Positions 1 through 10,767 of a stretch of 64,000 nucleotides of DNA are shown one piece after another. The notes beneath the pieces are model-generated. The model saw only the letters and a program-made list of their open reading frames with translations, did not search any database and was not told the DNA's origin. Each line of letters begins with the position of its first letter. Positions within the stretch are counted from its first letter, which is position 1. The stretch is taken from positions 310,001-374,000 of the forward strand of contig NZ_JAIUCZ020000008.1 in assembly GCF_020176955.2 (NCBI RefSeq). The letters are read 5' to 3'. The translations under genes and the position numbers were made by a program. The DNA is from Nocardia sp. alder85J. GTDB lineage: Bacteria > Actinomycetota > Actinomycetes > Mycobacteriales > Mycobacteriaceae.

Positions 1-1325
1 TCCCGCCGCAACCGGTGGCCGGAGAATTGCCGGAGGATGACGAGAGCGGTGCCATCCGGCCCGTTCGCCGTGATCTGGACCTACCCCCGCTGCGCGGCGG
101 CGCCGACACCGCCCGGCAGGAGTCGTTGTTCGCCCCGGAGACCGCTCCCGCGCCGCCGCCGGTGCTGCCCACCCGCCGCCCGATCGAGGATCAATCCGCC
201 GCGGACGACGACGAACCGGTGGTCAACGTCCGCAACTCGTGGCCGACCTATTTCAACAAGCCGCCGGAACCGACCCCGCAGGCGGCAACCCCGTCCGCGG
301 CGAGCCTGAATGCGAAGTACACCTTCGAGACGTTCGTCATCGGCGCCTCCAATCGCTTCGCCCACGCGGCCGCGGTCGCCATCGCGGAGGCGCCGGCCCG
401 CGCGTACAACCCGCTGTTCGTCTGGGGCGCTTCGGGTTTGGGGAAAACTCACCTCTTACACGCGGCCGGCCACTATGCCCAGCGACTGTTCCCGGGGATG
501 CGGGTCAAGTACGTATCCACCGAGGAGTTCACCAACGACTTCATCAACAGTCTGCGCGACGATCGGAAGGTGGCGTTCAAGCGCCGCTACCGCGAGACCG
601 ACATCCTGCTGGTCGACGACATCCAGTTCATCGAGGGCAAGGAAGGCATCCAGGAGGAGTTCTTCCACACCTTCAACACCCTGCACAACGCCAACAAGCA
701 GATCGTCGTCTCCTCGGATCGGCCGCCGAAACAGCTTGCGACACTGGAGGAACGGTTACGCACCCGGTTCGAGTGGGGGCTGATCACCGATGTGCAGCCG
801 CCGGAGCTGGAGACCCGGATCGCCATCCTGCGCAAGAAGGCCCGGATGGATCGGCTGGACGTACCGCACGATGTGCTGGAGCTGATCGCCAGCCGGGTCG
901 AGCGCAACATCCGCGAGTTGGAGGGCGCCCTGATCCGGGTCACGGCCTTCGCCTCGCTCAACGGCCAGCCGCTGGATCTGTCGCTGGCCGAGGTGGTGCT
1001 GCGGGATCTGATGCCCGACACCACCACGCTGGAGATCACCGCCTCCACGATCATGGCCGTCACCGCGGAGTACTTCAACACCACGCTGGAGGAGCTGACC
1101 GGGCCGGGCAAGGCGCGGCCGCTGGCCCAGGCCCGCCAGATCGCGATGTATCTGTGCCGGGAGCTCACCGATCTGTCGCTGCCGAAGATCGGCCAGGCCT
1201 TCGGCCGCGACCACACCACGGTGATGTACGCGGAGAAGAAGGTGCGCAAGGAGATGACCGAGCGGCGCCGCGTGTACGACCAGGTGCAAGAACTCACAGC
1301 CCGAATCAAACAGCGCTCCCGCTGA
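1..1325 (+). CDS. dnaA: Chromosomal replication initiator DnaA (5' end outside window)
   Basis: AAA+ initiator that binds DnaA boxes and melts oriC. The frame is open to the first base, so the N-terminus (domain I and part of the linker) lies upstream of the window; a GTG at 15 is unlikely to be the true start. What is visible is a Pro/Asp-rich linker (domain II), then domain III with Walker A GASGLGKT near nt 426, Walker B ILLVDDIQF near nt 603, and the C-terminal helix-turn-helix domain IV with the DnaA signature GRDHTTVMYAEKKV near nt 1203. It is followed by a hairpin terminator and then oriC and dnaN, the standard order. All of these motifs look intact. Confidence 0.97.
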   Translation, partial: PPQPVAGELPEDDESGAIRPVRRDLDLPPLRGGADTARQESLFAPETAPAPPPVLPTRRPIEDQSAADDDEPVVNVRNSWPTYFNKPPEPTPQAATPSAASLNAKYTFETFVIGASNRFAHAAAVAIAEAPARAYNPLFVWGASGLGKTHLLHAAGHYAQRLFPGMRVKYVSTEEFTNDFINSLRDDRKVAFKRRYRETDILLVDDIQFIEGKEGIQEEFFHTFNTLHNANKQIVVSSDRPPKQLATLEERLRTRFEWGLITDVQPPELETRIAILRKKARMDRLDVPHDVLELIASRVERNIRELEGALIRVTAFASLNGQPLDLSLAEVVLRDLMPDTTTLEITASTIMAVTAEYFNTTLEELTGPGKARPLAQARQIAMYLCRELTDLSLPKIGQAFGRDHTTVMYAEKKVRKEMTERRRVYDQVQELTARIKQRSR

Positions 1326-1340
1326 CCGTTCTCCACAAGC

Positions 1341-1370
1341 CGATACCCCCGGGTCCACCTGGGGGTATCG
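1341..1370 (+). terminator. Hairpin terminator after dnaA
   Basis: A perfect 10-bp inverted repeat (CGATACCCCC, a 10-nt loop, GGGGGTATCG) begins 16 nt after the dnaA stop and is followed by CTGTTTTC. This is a reasonable rho-independent terminator separating dnaA transcription from oriC. The loop contains TCCACC, a partial DnaA-box core. Confidence 0.7.
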
Positions 1371-1388
1371 CTGTTTTCGGGGGTGTGG

Positions 1389-1734
1389 AATCCTCGAGGA
1401 ATTCTTGTGGATTCCTCGAGGAAAACCGTTGTTGTCCACCGGTTTTGCACAGGTCTGCGCACAGGGTGAGCGCGGCGGTCCGCCGGCTCTGTACACAGGG
1501 TGTGATCCACAGTTCCCACAGGCTGATTCATCCACGGGCACTGAGCTGCCACGATGGCCGATACGGCTTGTGGATTCCTCGAGGAATCCTCGAGGAATCC
1601 CCTGGTTGTGCACCGGATTACCCACAGTGTGCACAACAGGCCCCTAACCAGGGGAGAACTCGAGGATGACTCGAGGATGACCGTGGGACAGTTTCGCTGT
1701 GTCCACAGCGGCTCCTCGTTCATCCTCGAGACAT
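1389..1734. repeat. CTCGAG-centred palindromic repeats within oriC (seven copies)
   Basis: Seven CTCGAG hexamers occur at 1393, 1415, 1578, 1589, 1659, 1670 and 1725, most inside a longer palindrome of the form ATTCCTCGAGGAAT (perfect at 1574-1587). Neighbouring copies are 22, 11, 11 and 55 bp apart within clusters, all multiples of 11, about one helical turn. They interleave with the DnaA-box-like sites. I know of no named origin element with this sequence, so the binding protein, if any, is unknown. Confidence 0.8.
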
Positions 1735-2286
1735 CCGCCGGACATCCCCATGCCGCCACCCGTTCCCACCTGCGGATATGGCGGAAGTCCACAGATTCCA
1801 CAGTGCCTACTACTACTGCAGTTCTTCTCCTTGAATAAATTCTTCTAAAACAGGGTGTGTGGAAACTCGGCTCGGGAGCGAACCGCCGGATCCGCAGTGG
1901 GACGCGTCGGCGAACGATCGGCAAGGAGGACAGCGAACCCGCGGCACGGGTGCGACGGATCGGCGCGGGGAGCGATCGAGGGCCGCACGCGGATCCACCC
2001 GGACGCCGGCGGATCGGCCCGACAGGCGGACGTCCGATATACGAGTCCCCTGTGCGCCACGGCCGGAATTCGCCGCGCCGCACGGAGGGGTGCCGTAGCC
2101 ACAGCGGACGCTCACGGGTACGGTCTGTGTCGGTCGCCTGTGCCACACTCTCGTGGGTACGTCGTCGGCGGCCGATTCAGACCTCTGCTCGGAGCGACCG
2201 TCGATGGAGAATTCCGACGACGAGCAGCCGAACCGAGCAGCCGAACAGATCACGACCGATCGAGACTGGAGAGGACAGACCGGGCG

Positions 2287-3456
2287 ATGGAGCTTGCAAG
2301 CATGAAGTTTCGGGTCGCTCGCGAGGATTTCGCGGAATCCGTCGCCTGGGTGGCCCGTAGCCTGCCGTCGCGCCCGCCGGTGCCCGTGCTCGGTGGCGTC
2401 CTCCTGGTGGCCGACGAGGGTGGCCTGACGGTCTCCGGATTCGACTACGAAGTCTCCGCGCAGATGCGAGTGGCCGCCGAGGTGGCCGGGCCCGGGCAGG
2501 TGCTGGTCTCCGGCCGCCTGCTGGCCGACATCACCAAGGCGTTGCCGAACAAGCCCGTCGACGTGTCGGTGGACGGCACCCGGGTCCTCATCGCCTGCGG
2601 CAGCGCGAAATTCTCGCTGCCGACGATGCCCGTCGAGGACTATCCCCAGCTGCCCGAACTGCCGCCGCAGACCGGTGAGCTCGGGGTGGATGTGTTCTCC
2701 CAGGCGGTCGGTCAGGTGGCCGTGGCCGCGGGCCGCGACGACACGCTGCCCATGCTCACCGGCATCCGGGTGGAGATCTCCGGCACCCAGATCGTGCTCG
2801 CCGCCACCGACCGCTTCCGGCTCGCCGTGCGGCATCTGGAGTGGCAGCCCGGCCGTCCCGATGTGGAGACCGCGGTCCTGGTCCCGGCCCGCACCCTGTC
2901 CGAGGCGGCGAAGACCCTCGGTGCGTCGGACCAGCCGGTGCAGCTGGCATTCGGCACCGGCACCGACGGCCTGCTCGGCATCGTCAACGGCGGCCGCCGC
3001 ACCACCACCCGGCTGCTCGACGCCGAATTCCCCAAGTTCCGCCAGTTGCTCCCCAAGGAGCACACCTCGATCGCGACCCTCCAGGTGAGCGCGCTGATCG
3101 AGGCCATCAAGCGCGTCGCCCTGGTCGCCGAGCGCGGCGCCCAGGTGCGCCTGGAGTTCTCCGAGCAGGGCCTGCGGCTGACCGCCGGCGGTGACGACGC
3201 CGGCCGCGCGGAGGAATGGCTGGAGGCCGACTTCCAGGGCGAGTCGCTGACCATCGCGTTCAACCCCGGCTACCTCAACGACGGCCTGGCGGCACTGCAT
3301 TCGGACCGGGTGACCTTCGGATTCACGACTCCCAGCCGCCCTGCGGTAATGTGCCCGACGGCCGAGGAGGAGCCCGCTGTGCTCGACTCGGGTGCGTTCG
3401 CCGCGCTGGAGAGCAAGTACATCTATCTGCTGATGCCGGTGCGGCTGCCGGGCTGA
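2287..3456 (+). CDS. dnaN: DNA polymerase III sliding clamp, beta subunit DnaN
   Basis: Forms the dimeric ring clamp that tethers the replicative polymerase to DNA. The 389-aa product shows the expected three repeated clamp folds and the usual C-terminal end, ...SKYIYLLMPVRLPG. The ATG at 2287 was chosen because a GGAGAGGA ribosome-binding site lies upstream and the family sequence begins about there (KFRVAREDFAESVAWVAR); an ATG five codons later is an alternative. The same frame is open much further upstream, but that part overlaps oriC and is not protein-like. Next gene is recF, 141 bp downstream, with DnaA boxes in the gap. Confidence 0.97.
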   Translation: MELASMKFRVAREDFAESVAWVARSLPSRPPVPVLGGVLLVADEGGLTVSGFDYEVSAQMRVAAEVAGPGQVLVSGRLLADITKALPNKPVDVSVDGTRVLIACGSAKFSLPTMPVEDYPQLPELPPQTGELGVDVFSQAVGQVAVAAGRDDTLPMLTGIRVEISGTQIVLAATDRFRLAVRHLEWQPGRPDVETAVLVPARTLSEAAKTLGASDQPVQLAFGTGTDGLLGIVNGGRRTTTRLLDAEFPKFRQLLPKEHTSIATLQVSALIEAIKRVALVAERGAQVRLEFSEQGLRLTAGGDDAGRAEEWLEADFQGESLTIAFNPGYLNDGLAALHSDRVTFGFTTPSRPAVMCPTAEEEPAVLDSGAFAALESKYIYLLMPVRLPG

Positions 3457-3468
3457 TGCCGGTGGTCT

Positions 3469-3520
3469 GTATCCACAATTGGTACCCAACTGTGGATAGT
3501 GTTGATAAGTCTGTGGATAA
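3469..3520. promoter_or_regulatory. DnaA-box cluster in the dnaN-recF gap
   Basis: Three box-like nonamers lie within 52 bp: GTATCCACA (3469-3477, plus), TGTGGATAG (3491-3499, minus) and TGTGGATAA (3512-3520), the last being an exact TTATCCACA on the minus strand. The gap is otherwise non-coding. This may be an origin-accessory cluster or a DnaA-responsive promoter for recF. Confidence 0.7.
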
Positions 3521-3597
3521 CTTGGCGACCTGGACCGTTCCTGGAGCATCCGACGGTCGCCGGGATCCGGCGGAAGCCTCGGCAGGGGGTGCGTAGC

Positions 3598-4848
3598 GTG
3601 TACGTCCGGACCTTGACGCTGCGCGACTTCCGGTCCTGGGAGCAGGCCGATCTCGAGTTGTCCCCAGGTCGTACGGTATTCCTGGGCGCCAACGGCAACG
3701 GCAAGACCAACCTCGTCGAGGCGGTCGGCTATCTGTCCACACTCGGTTCACACCGGGTGGCGGCCGAGGCCCCGCTGCTGCGCATCGGCGCGGCCCGGGC
3801 CCGGGTCGGGGCCACGGTGGTCAATTCCGGCCGCGAGCTGCGCGTCGATGTGGAGCTCAACCAGGGCACGGCCAACCGGGCGCAGATCAACCGCTCCCCG
3901 GTGCGGCGTACCCGGGAGATTCTCGGCATCCTGCAGACGGTGTTGTTCGCTCCGGAGGATCTGGCGCTGGTGCGCGGCGATCCGTCCGAGCGCCGCCGCT
4001 TCCTCGACGAGTTGTGCACAGCCCGGCTGCCCCGGCTGGCCGCAGTGCGCGCCGACTACGACCGGGTGCTGCGGCAGCGGTCGGCCCTGTTGAAGACCGC
4101 AGGCAAACAGTCCCGGTCCCGCTCGGCCGGCGCCGAACTCGGCACGCTGGACGTCTGGGACGGGCATCTGGCCGTACACGGCGCCGAACTGCTGGCCCAA
4201 CGGCTGTCGCTGGTCCACGAACTGGCCCCGCACCTGGCCGCGGCGTACCGGTCCATCGCCCCCGAATCGCGGGCGGCGGCCATCGGCTATCGCAGCGGTT
4301 ACCTGCCGCCGGAGTATCTGGACCCGGGCCGCGCCCCGCGGCCGGAGGATGCCGAACAACTGCAGACGGTGCTGCTGCACGAGCTCACGGCCGCCCGGCC
4401 GAAGGAGCTGGAACGCGGTGTCTGCCTGGTCGGCCCGCATCGCGACGATCTGGACCTGATGCTCGGCTCGGCACCGGCCAAGGGTTTCGCCAGCCACGGC
4501 GAATCCTGGTCGTTCGCACTGGCCTTACGGCTGGCCGCCTTCGAACTGCTGCGCAGTACCGGCAGCGATCCGGTGCTGCTGCTCGACGACGTGTTCGCCG
4601 AACTGGACCGGCGCCGCCGATCCGCGCTGGCCGCCGTCGCCGCCGGCGCCGAACAGGTCCTCATCACCGCCGCCGTTCCCGACGACGTGCCGCCCGAACT
4701 CGAGGCGAACCCGATCCGGGTGGAGACCACCGGCGAGGCCGACCATCGCGCCTCCCGGGTGAGCGCCGCGGCTCCGGAGCCGTCCGAGGCGGCCGACGTG
4801 GTCGTCCCCGAGGCGGCGGCCATAGTTGTCCACAGCCACGCCGGTTGA
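3598..4848 (+). CDS. recF: DNA replication/repair protein RecF
   Basis: SMC-like ATPase that loads RecA at single-strand gaps and stalled forks. The 416-aa product has Walker A GANGNGKTNL at about residues 30-39 and the C-terminal signature/Walker B region VLLLDDVFAELD. The GTG at 3598 (VYVRTLTLRDFRSWEQ) was chosen because the family starts exactly there and an AGGGGG motif sits just upstream; the longer open frame starting at 3499 reads through the DnaA-box region and is unlikely. The C-terminus is an extended Ala/Glu-rich tail of about 40 residues after the conserved core. A perfect DnaA box TTGTCCACA lies within its last codons (4826-4834). Confidence 0.96.
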   Translation: MYVRTLTLRDFRSWEQADLELSPGRTVFLGANGNGKTNLVEAVGYLSTLGSHRVAAEAPLLRIGAARARVGATVVNSGRELRVDVELNQGTANRAQINRSPVRRTREILGILQTVLFAPEDLALVRGDPSERRRFLDELCTARLPRLAAVRADYDRVLRQRSALLKTAGKQSRSRSAGAELGTLDVWDGHLAVHGAELLAQRLSLVHELAPHLAAAYRSIAPESRAAAIGYRSGYLPPEYLDPGRAPRPEDAEQLQTVLLHELTAARPKELERGVCLVGPHRDDLDLMLGSAPAKGFASHGESWSFALALRLAAFELLRSTGSDPVLLLDDVFAELDRRRRSALAAVAAGAEQVLITAAVPDDVPPELEANPIRVETTGEADHRASRVSAAAPEPSEAADVVVPEAAAIVVHSHAG

Positions 4849-5020
4849 CTGTGAACAACTCCGATCGGCGCGGCCGCTCCGGCGCCGCGCGGCGTGCCTC
4901 GCGACACCCGGTCCAGGAGATCGATCCGGCGGCGGCGACCGGATACCCTGTCCTGCACACCGCGCCCGGGCTCAATGGGGAACCGCACGTCGAGGCCGGT
5001 ATCGGGGAAGGACGCACACG

Positions 5021-5683
5021 ATGACCGACGACTACGCACACGACGCCGATCCGTCGTATCCGGCCGCCTGGTCCGATGCCCGCCCGCCCGCGGCCGGTGC
5101 TGCGGATTCATCCCCAGACGTTTCCACAACTACTGGCGCCGCCGCGCCGGCCGGGCCCGATGGCGCGCTACGCGGTGTCGACCTGGCCCGGCGTGCGCTG
5201 GAGGAGGCGCGGGCCGCGGCCCGCGCCAGCGGCAAGGCGGTCGGCCAGGGCCGGGCGTCGCCGCGCCGCGGCGGGGTGCGCGCGTTGCGGCGGCGCGGCG
5301 GTGGCTGGTCCGGGTCCCGGCCGGACGAGCGCGATCCCCAGTTGCTGTCCGCCCTGGCCGGTTCCCTGGCCAAGAGCCGCGGCTGGTCGGCGCGGGTCGC
5401 GGAGGGCATGGTGTTCGGCCGCTGGTCCAGCGTCGTGGGCGAGGACATCGCCTCGCACGCGACGCCGGTGTCGCTGACCGACGGGGTGCTGAGCGTGCAG
5501 GCCGAATCCACCGCCTGGGCCACCCAACTGCGCATGTTGCAGTCCCAGCTGCTGGCGAAGATCAATGCCGCGATCGGCCAGGGCGTGGTGACCTCGCTGA
5601 AGATCAGCGGTCCGGCCGCGCCCAGCTGGCGCAAGGGAGAACGGCACATCAGGGGCCGCGGGCCGCGCGACACCTACGGCTGA
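5021..5683 (+). CDS. dciA: DUF721 / DciA-family protein, probable replicative helicase loader
   Basis: The 220-aa product has a disordered acidic N-terminus of about 70 residues, a basic linker (PRRGGVRALRRRGG), and a C-terminal DUF721 domain (about residues 110-205: LLSALAGSLAKSRGWS, VVGEDIASHATPVSLTDGVL, WATQLRMLQSQLL). DUF721 proteins of the DciA type act with the DnaB helicase in bacteria that lack DnaC or DnaI, and this gene is conserved next to recF in actinobacteria (Rv0004 in M. tuberculosis). The ATG at 5021 begins MTDDYAHD. The role is inferred from family and position. It is the last gene of the dnaN-recF group before gyrB. Confidence 0.88.
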   Translation: MTDDYAHDADPSYPAAWSDARPPAAGAADSSPDVSTTTGAAAPAGPDGALRGVDLARRALEEARAAARASGKAVGQGRASPRRGGVRALRRRGGGWSGSRPDERDPQLLSALAGSLAKSRGWSARVAEGMVFGRWSSVVGEDIASHATPVSLTDGVLSVQAESTAWATQLRMLQSQLLAKINAAIGQGVVTSLKISGPAAPSWRKGERHIRGRGPRDTYG

Positions 5684-5738
5684 GCCCACTGCCGGTACGG
5701 CTCGGGCCCACTGCCGGTACGGCTCGGGCCCACCGCCG
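5684..5738 (+). repeat. 22-bp tandem repeat after dciA
   Basis: The unit GCCCACTGCCGGTACGGCTC(GG) is present twice exactly (5684-5705, 5706-5727) with a partial, diverged third copy beginning at 5728. It starts immediately after the dciA stop codon. Function unknown; it could be slippage-generated or part of a transcript end. Confidence 0.8.
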
Positions 5739-5764
5739 ACCGGATGTCGTGGTGTCGCGCCGGA

Positions 5765-5778
5765 GTTTCACGTGGAAC
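5765..5778. promoter_or_regulatory. parS: parS-like centromere site upstream of gyrB
   Basis: GTTTCACGTGGAAC differs at one position from the ParB-binding palindrome GTTTCACGTGAAAC used widely in bacteria including Streptomyces and mycobacteria. It lies in the 393-bp dciA-gyrB gap, about 4 kb from oriC, a usual location for parS. The remainder of the gap (5779-6076) holds the gyrB promoter region and nothing else I can identify. Confidence 0.8.
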
Positions 5779-6076
5779 CGATGGCGCGGGAACCGGCCAA
5801 CCGATCCGCAAACCTTCTCCGGGCGCCACTGAGGCTTCCGGGAGCACCGACACCTATAGCCCGACCCGTCGCGACTCGATTCAACGCGCTCACGGCCCGG
5901 CCAGGGGTGTCATAGGTGCATCCTGGTCGGGGTCTACCAGTAGGATGGTGGAGTAACTAGCGGCGATACCGTCGGCGCGTTCCGCACAGCCCGCGCGAGG
6001 ACCCGTAATTCTCGAGCAGCACGACGCCGGGAACTCCGCGCCAGAGGGATCAGCAAGTAAGGAGAGCTACCGAGCA

Positions 6077-8125
6077 GTGGCTGCCAACGACTCCAACGCA
6101 AGTGGTACGACCAGGGCGAAAGCGGGCAACCAGGACTACGGTGCCTCCAACATCAAGGTCCTCGAGGGGTTGGAGGCGGTTCGCCTCCGGCCCGGTATGT
6201 ACATCGGCTCCACCGGTGAGCGTGGTCTGCATCACCTCATCTGGGAGGTTGTGGACAACTCCGTCGACGAGGCGATGGCCGGCTACGCCACCCGGGTCGA
6301 CGTCACCCTGCTCGGCGATGGCGGTGTCGAGGTCATCGACGACGGCCGTGGCATTCCGGTGGAGATGCACGCCCAGGGTGTGCCCACCGTCGAGGTCGTC
6401 ATGACCCAGCTGCACGCCGGCGGCAAGTTCGACTCCGACGCCTACGCGGTCTCCGGCGGTCTGCACGGTGTCGGCATCTCCGTGGTGAACGCGCTGTCCA
6501 CCCGCATGGAGGTGGAGATCGACACCGACGGCTACCACTGGAGCCAGGAGTACAAAGAGGCCAAGCCCGGCAAGCTGATCCAGGGCGAGCCCACCAAGCG
6601 CACCGGCACCACCCAGCGGTTCTGGGCCGATCCGAACGTCTTCGAGACCACCACCTACAACTTCGAGACGGTCGCGCGCCGCCTGCAGGAGATGGCCTTC
6701 CTCAACAAGGGCCTCACCATCACGCTCACCGATCAGCGGGTGGCCGCCAACGACGTCATCGACGAGGTGGTCAGCGAGACCGCGGAGGCGCCCAAGCACG
6801 CCGAGGCCGAGAGTGCGCCGGTCGAGCAGAAGGTGAAGACCCGGACGTACTACTACCCGGGCGGGCTCGAGGATTTCGTCAAGCACATCAACCGGACCAA
6901 GCAGCCCATCCACAACTCGATCGTGGCGTTCCAGGGCAAGGGCACCGGCCACGAGCTCGAGATCGCGATGCAGTGGAACTCGGGTTATTCGGAGTCCGTC
7001 CACACCTTCGCCAACACCATCAACACCCACGAGGGCGGTACCCACGAGGAGGGCTTCCGCGCGGCGCTCACCACGGTGGTGAACAAGTACGCCAAGGACA
7101 AGAAGCTGGTCAAGGAGAAGGAACCGGCGCTCACCGGTGACGACATCCGCGAGGGCCTGGCCGCCATCGTCAGCGTGAAGGTCAGCAATCCGCAGTTCGA
7201 GGGCCAGACCAAGACCAAACTCGGCAATACCGAGGTGAAGTCGTTCGTGCAGCGCACCTGCAACGAGCACCTCGCGCACTGGTTCGAGGCGAATCCGGCC
7301 GATGCCAAGACCATCGTGCAGAAGGCGGTGTCCTCGGCGCAGGCTCGCGCGGCCGCCCGCAAGGCGCGAGAGTTGGTGCGCCGCAAGAGCGCCACCGATC
7401 TCGGCGGCCTGCCCGGCAAGCTGGCCGACTGTCGCTCGAAGGATCCGGCCCGCTCCGAGATCTACATCGTGGAGGGCGATTCCGCCGGCGGCTCGGCCAA
7501 ATCCGGCCGCGACTCGATGTACCAGGCGATCCTGCCGATTCGGGGCAAGATCATCAACGTCGAGAAGGCCCGCATCGACCGGGTGCTGAAGAACACCGAG
7601 GTGCAGTCGATCATCACGGCCTTCGGCACCGGCATCCACGACGAGTTCGACCTCACCAAGCTGCGCTATCACAAGATCGTGCTGATGGCCGACGCCGACG
7701 TCGACGGCCAGCACATCTCGACGCTGCTGCTGACGCTGCTGTTCCGCTTCATGCGGCCGCTGGTCGAGCACGGGCACGTCTATCTCGCGCAGCCGCCGCT
7801 GTACAAGCTGAAGTGGCAGCGCGGCGAGCCGGAGTTCGCGTACTCCGATCGGGAGCGCGACGGCCTGCTGGAGAGCGGTCTGGCGTCGGGCAAGAAGATC
7901 AACAAGGACGACGGCATCCAGCGCTACAAAGGCCTCGGTGAGATGAACCCGAAGGAACTGTGGGAGACCACCATGGATCCGAGCGTGCGGGTACTTCGTC
8001 AAGTGACGTTGGACGACGCGGCCGCGGCCGACGAGCTGTTCAGCATCCTGATGGGTGAGGACGTGGAGGCACGTCGCAGCTTCATCACCCGCAATGCCAA
8101 GGACGTGCGGTTCCTCGACGTGTAG
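6077..8125 (+). CDS. gyrB: DNA gyrase subunit B
   Basis: ATPase subunit of gyrase, which introduces negative supercoils. The 682-aa product has the GHKL ATPase domain (EVVDNSVDEAMAGYA; DDGRGIPV; GGLHGVGISVVNALS), a transducer domain, and the TOPRIM domain with EGDSAGGSAKSGRD around residue 466 and DADVDGQHI. The C-terminal tail carries QPPLYKLKW and GLGEMNPKELWETTMDP. The GTG start at 6077 follows a good AAGGAGAG ribosome-binding site. It is followed by gyrA 84 bp downstream, as is normal for this group. Nothing abnormal in the quinolone-region motifs. Confidence 0.97.
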   Translation: MAANDSNASGTTRAKAGNQDYGASNIKVLEGLEAVRLRPGMYIGSTGERGLHHLIWEVVDNSVDEAMAGYATRVDVTLLGDGGVEVIDDGRGIPVEMHAQGVPTVEVVMTQLHAGGKFDSDAYAVSGGLHGVGISVVNALSTRMEVEIDTDGYHWSQEYKEAKPGKLIQGEPTKRTGTTQRFWADPNVFETTTYNFETVARRLQEMAFLNKGLTITLTDQRVAANDVIDEVVSETAEAPKHAEAESAPVEQKVKTRTYYYPGGLEDFVKHINRTKQPIHNSIVAFQGKGTGHELEIAMQWNSGYSESVHTFANTINTHEGGTHEEGFRAALTTVVNKYAKDKKLVKEKEPALTGDDIREGLAAIVSVKVSNPQFEGQTKTKLGNTEVKSFVQRTCNEHLAHWFEANPADAKTIVQKAVSSAQARAAARKARELVRRKSATDLGGLPGKLADCRSKDPARSEIYIVEGDSAGGSAKSGRDSMYQAILPIRGKIINVEKARIDRVLKNTEVQSIITAFGTGIHDEFDLTKLRYHKIVLMADADVDGQHISTLLLTLLFRFMRPLVEHGHVYLAQPPLYKLKWQRGEPEFAYSDRERDGLLESGLASGKKINKDDGIQRYKGLGEMNPKELWETTMDPSVRVLRQVTLDDAAAADELFSILMGEDVEARRSFITRNAKDVRFLDV

Positions 8126-8209
8126 CGCGCCGCCGCGGCGACGGGTAGTGCGCCGCCGCGGTCGCGCTCCGAGGAACCATCCGAAAAGCCTTCCCCTGGA
8201 GACTGATTC

Positions 8210-10711
<2,502 letters not shown>

Positions 10712-10767
10712 AACCAGTAAGTTCTCCACCAGCAGCGGCGGCACGACCGATCGAAGGACTTCCGACA

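Larger units (their letters stand above)
1326..2286. other. oriC: Chromosomal replication origin region (oriC), dnaA-dnaN intergenic
   Basis: The 961-bp gap between dnaA and dnaN has no credible gene. Its first half (1326-1860) is dense in DnaA-box-like nonamers built on TCCACA or its complement, for example at 1329 (TTCTCCACA), 1406 (minus), 1432 (TTGTCCACC), 1503, 1568 (minus), 1618, 1628 (minus), 1699 (GTGTCCACA), 1785 and 1794. I did not find a perfect TTGTCCACA or TTATCCACA in this stretch, so the boxes are mostly one or two mismatches from consensus. An AT-rich segment at about 1830-1852 (TTGAATAAATTCTTCTAAAA) is the best candidate unwinding element. The second half (1870-2286) is GC-rich, lacks obvious boxes and presumably holds the dnaN promoter. 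Confidence 0.9.

Noticed and set aside
239..1669. Plus-strand frame overlapping dnaA and the start of oriC
   Set aside because: Out-of-frame with dnaA, Arg/Pro/Gly-rich and runs through the DnaA-box region.
6250..6258. TGTGGACAA (DnaA box) inside gyrB
   Set aside because: It encodes the conserved EVVDNS motif, so it is most simply explained by coding constraint.
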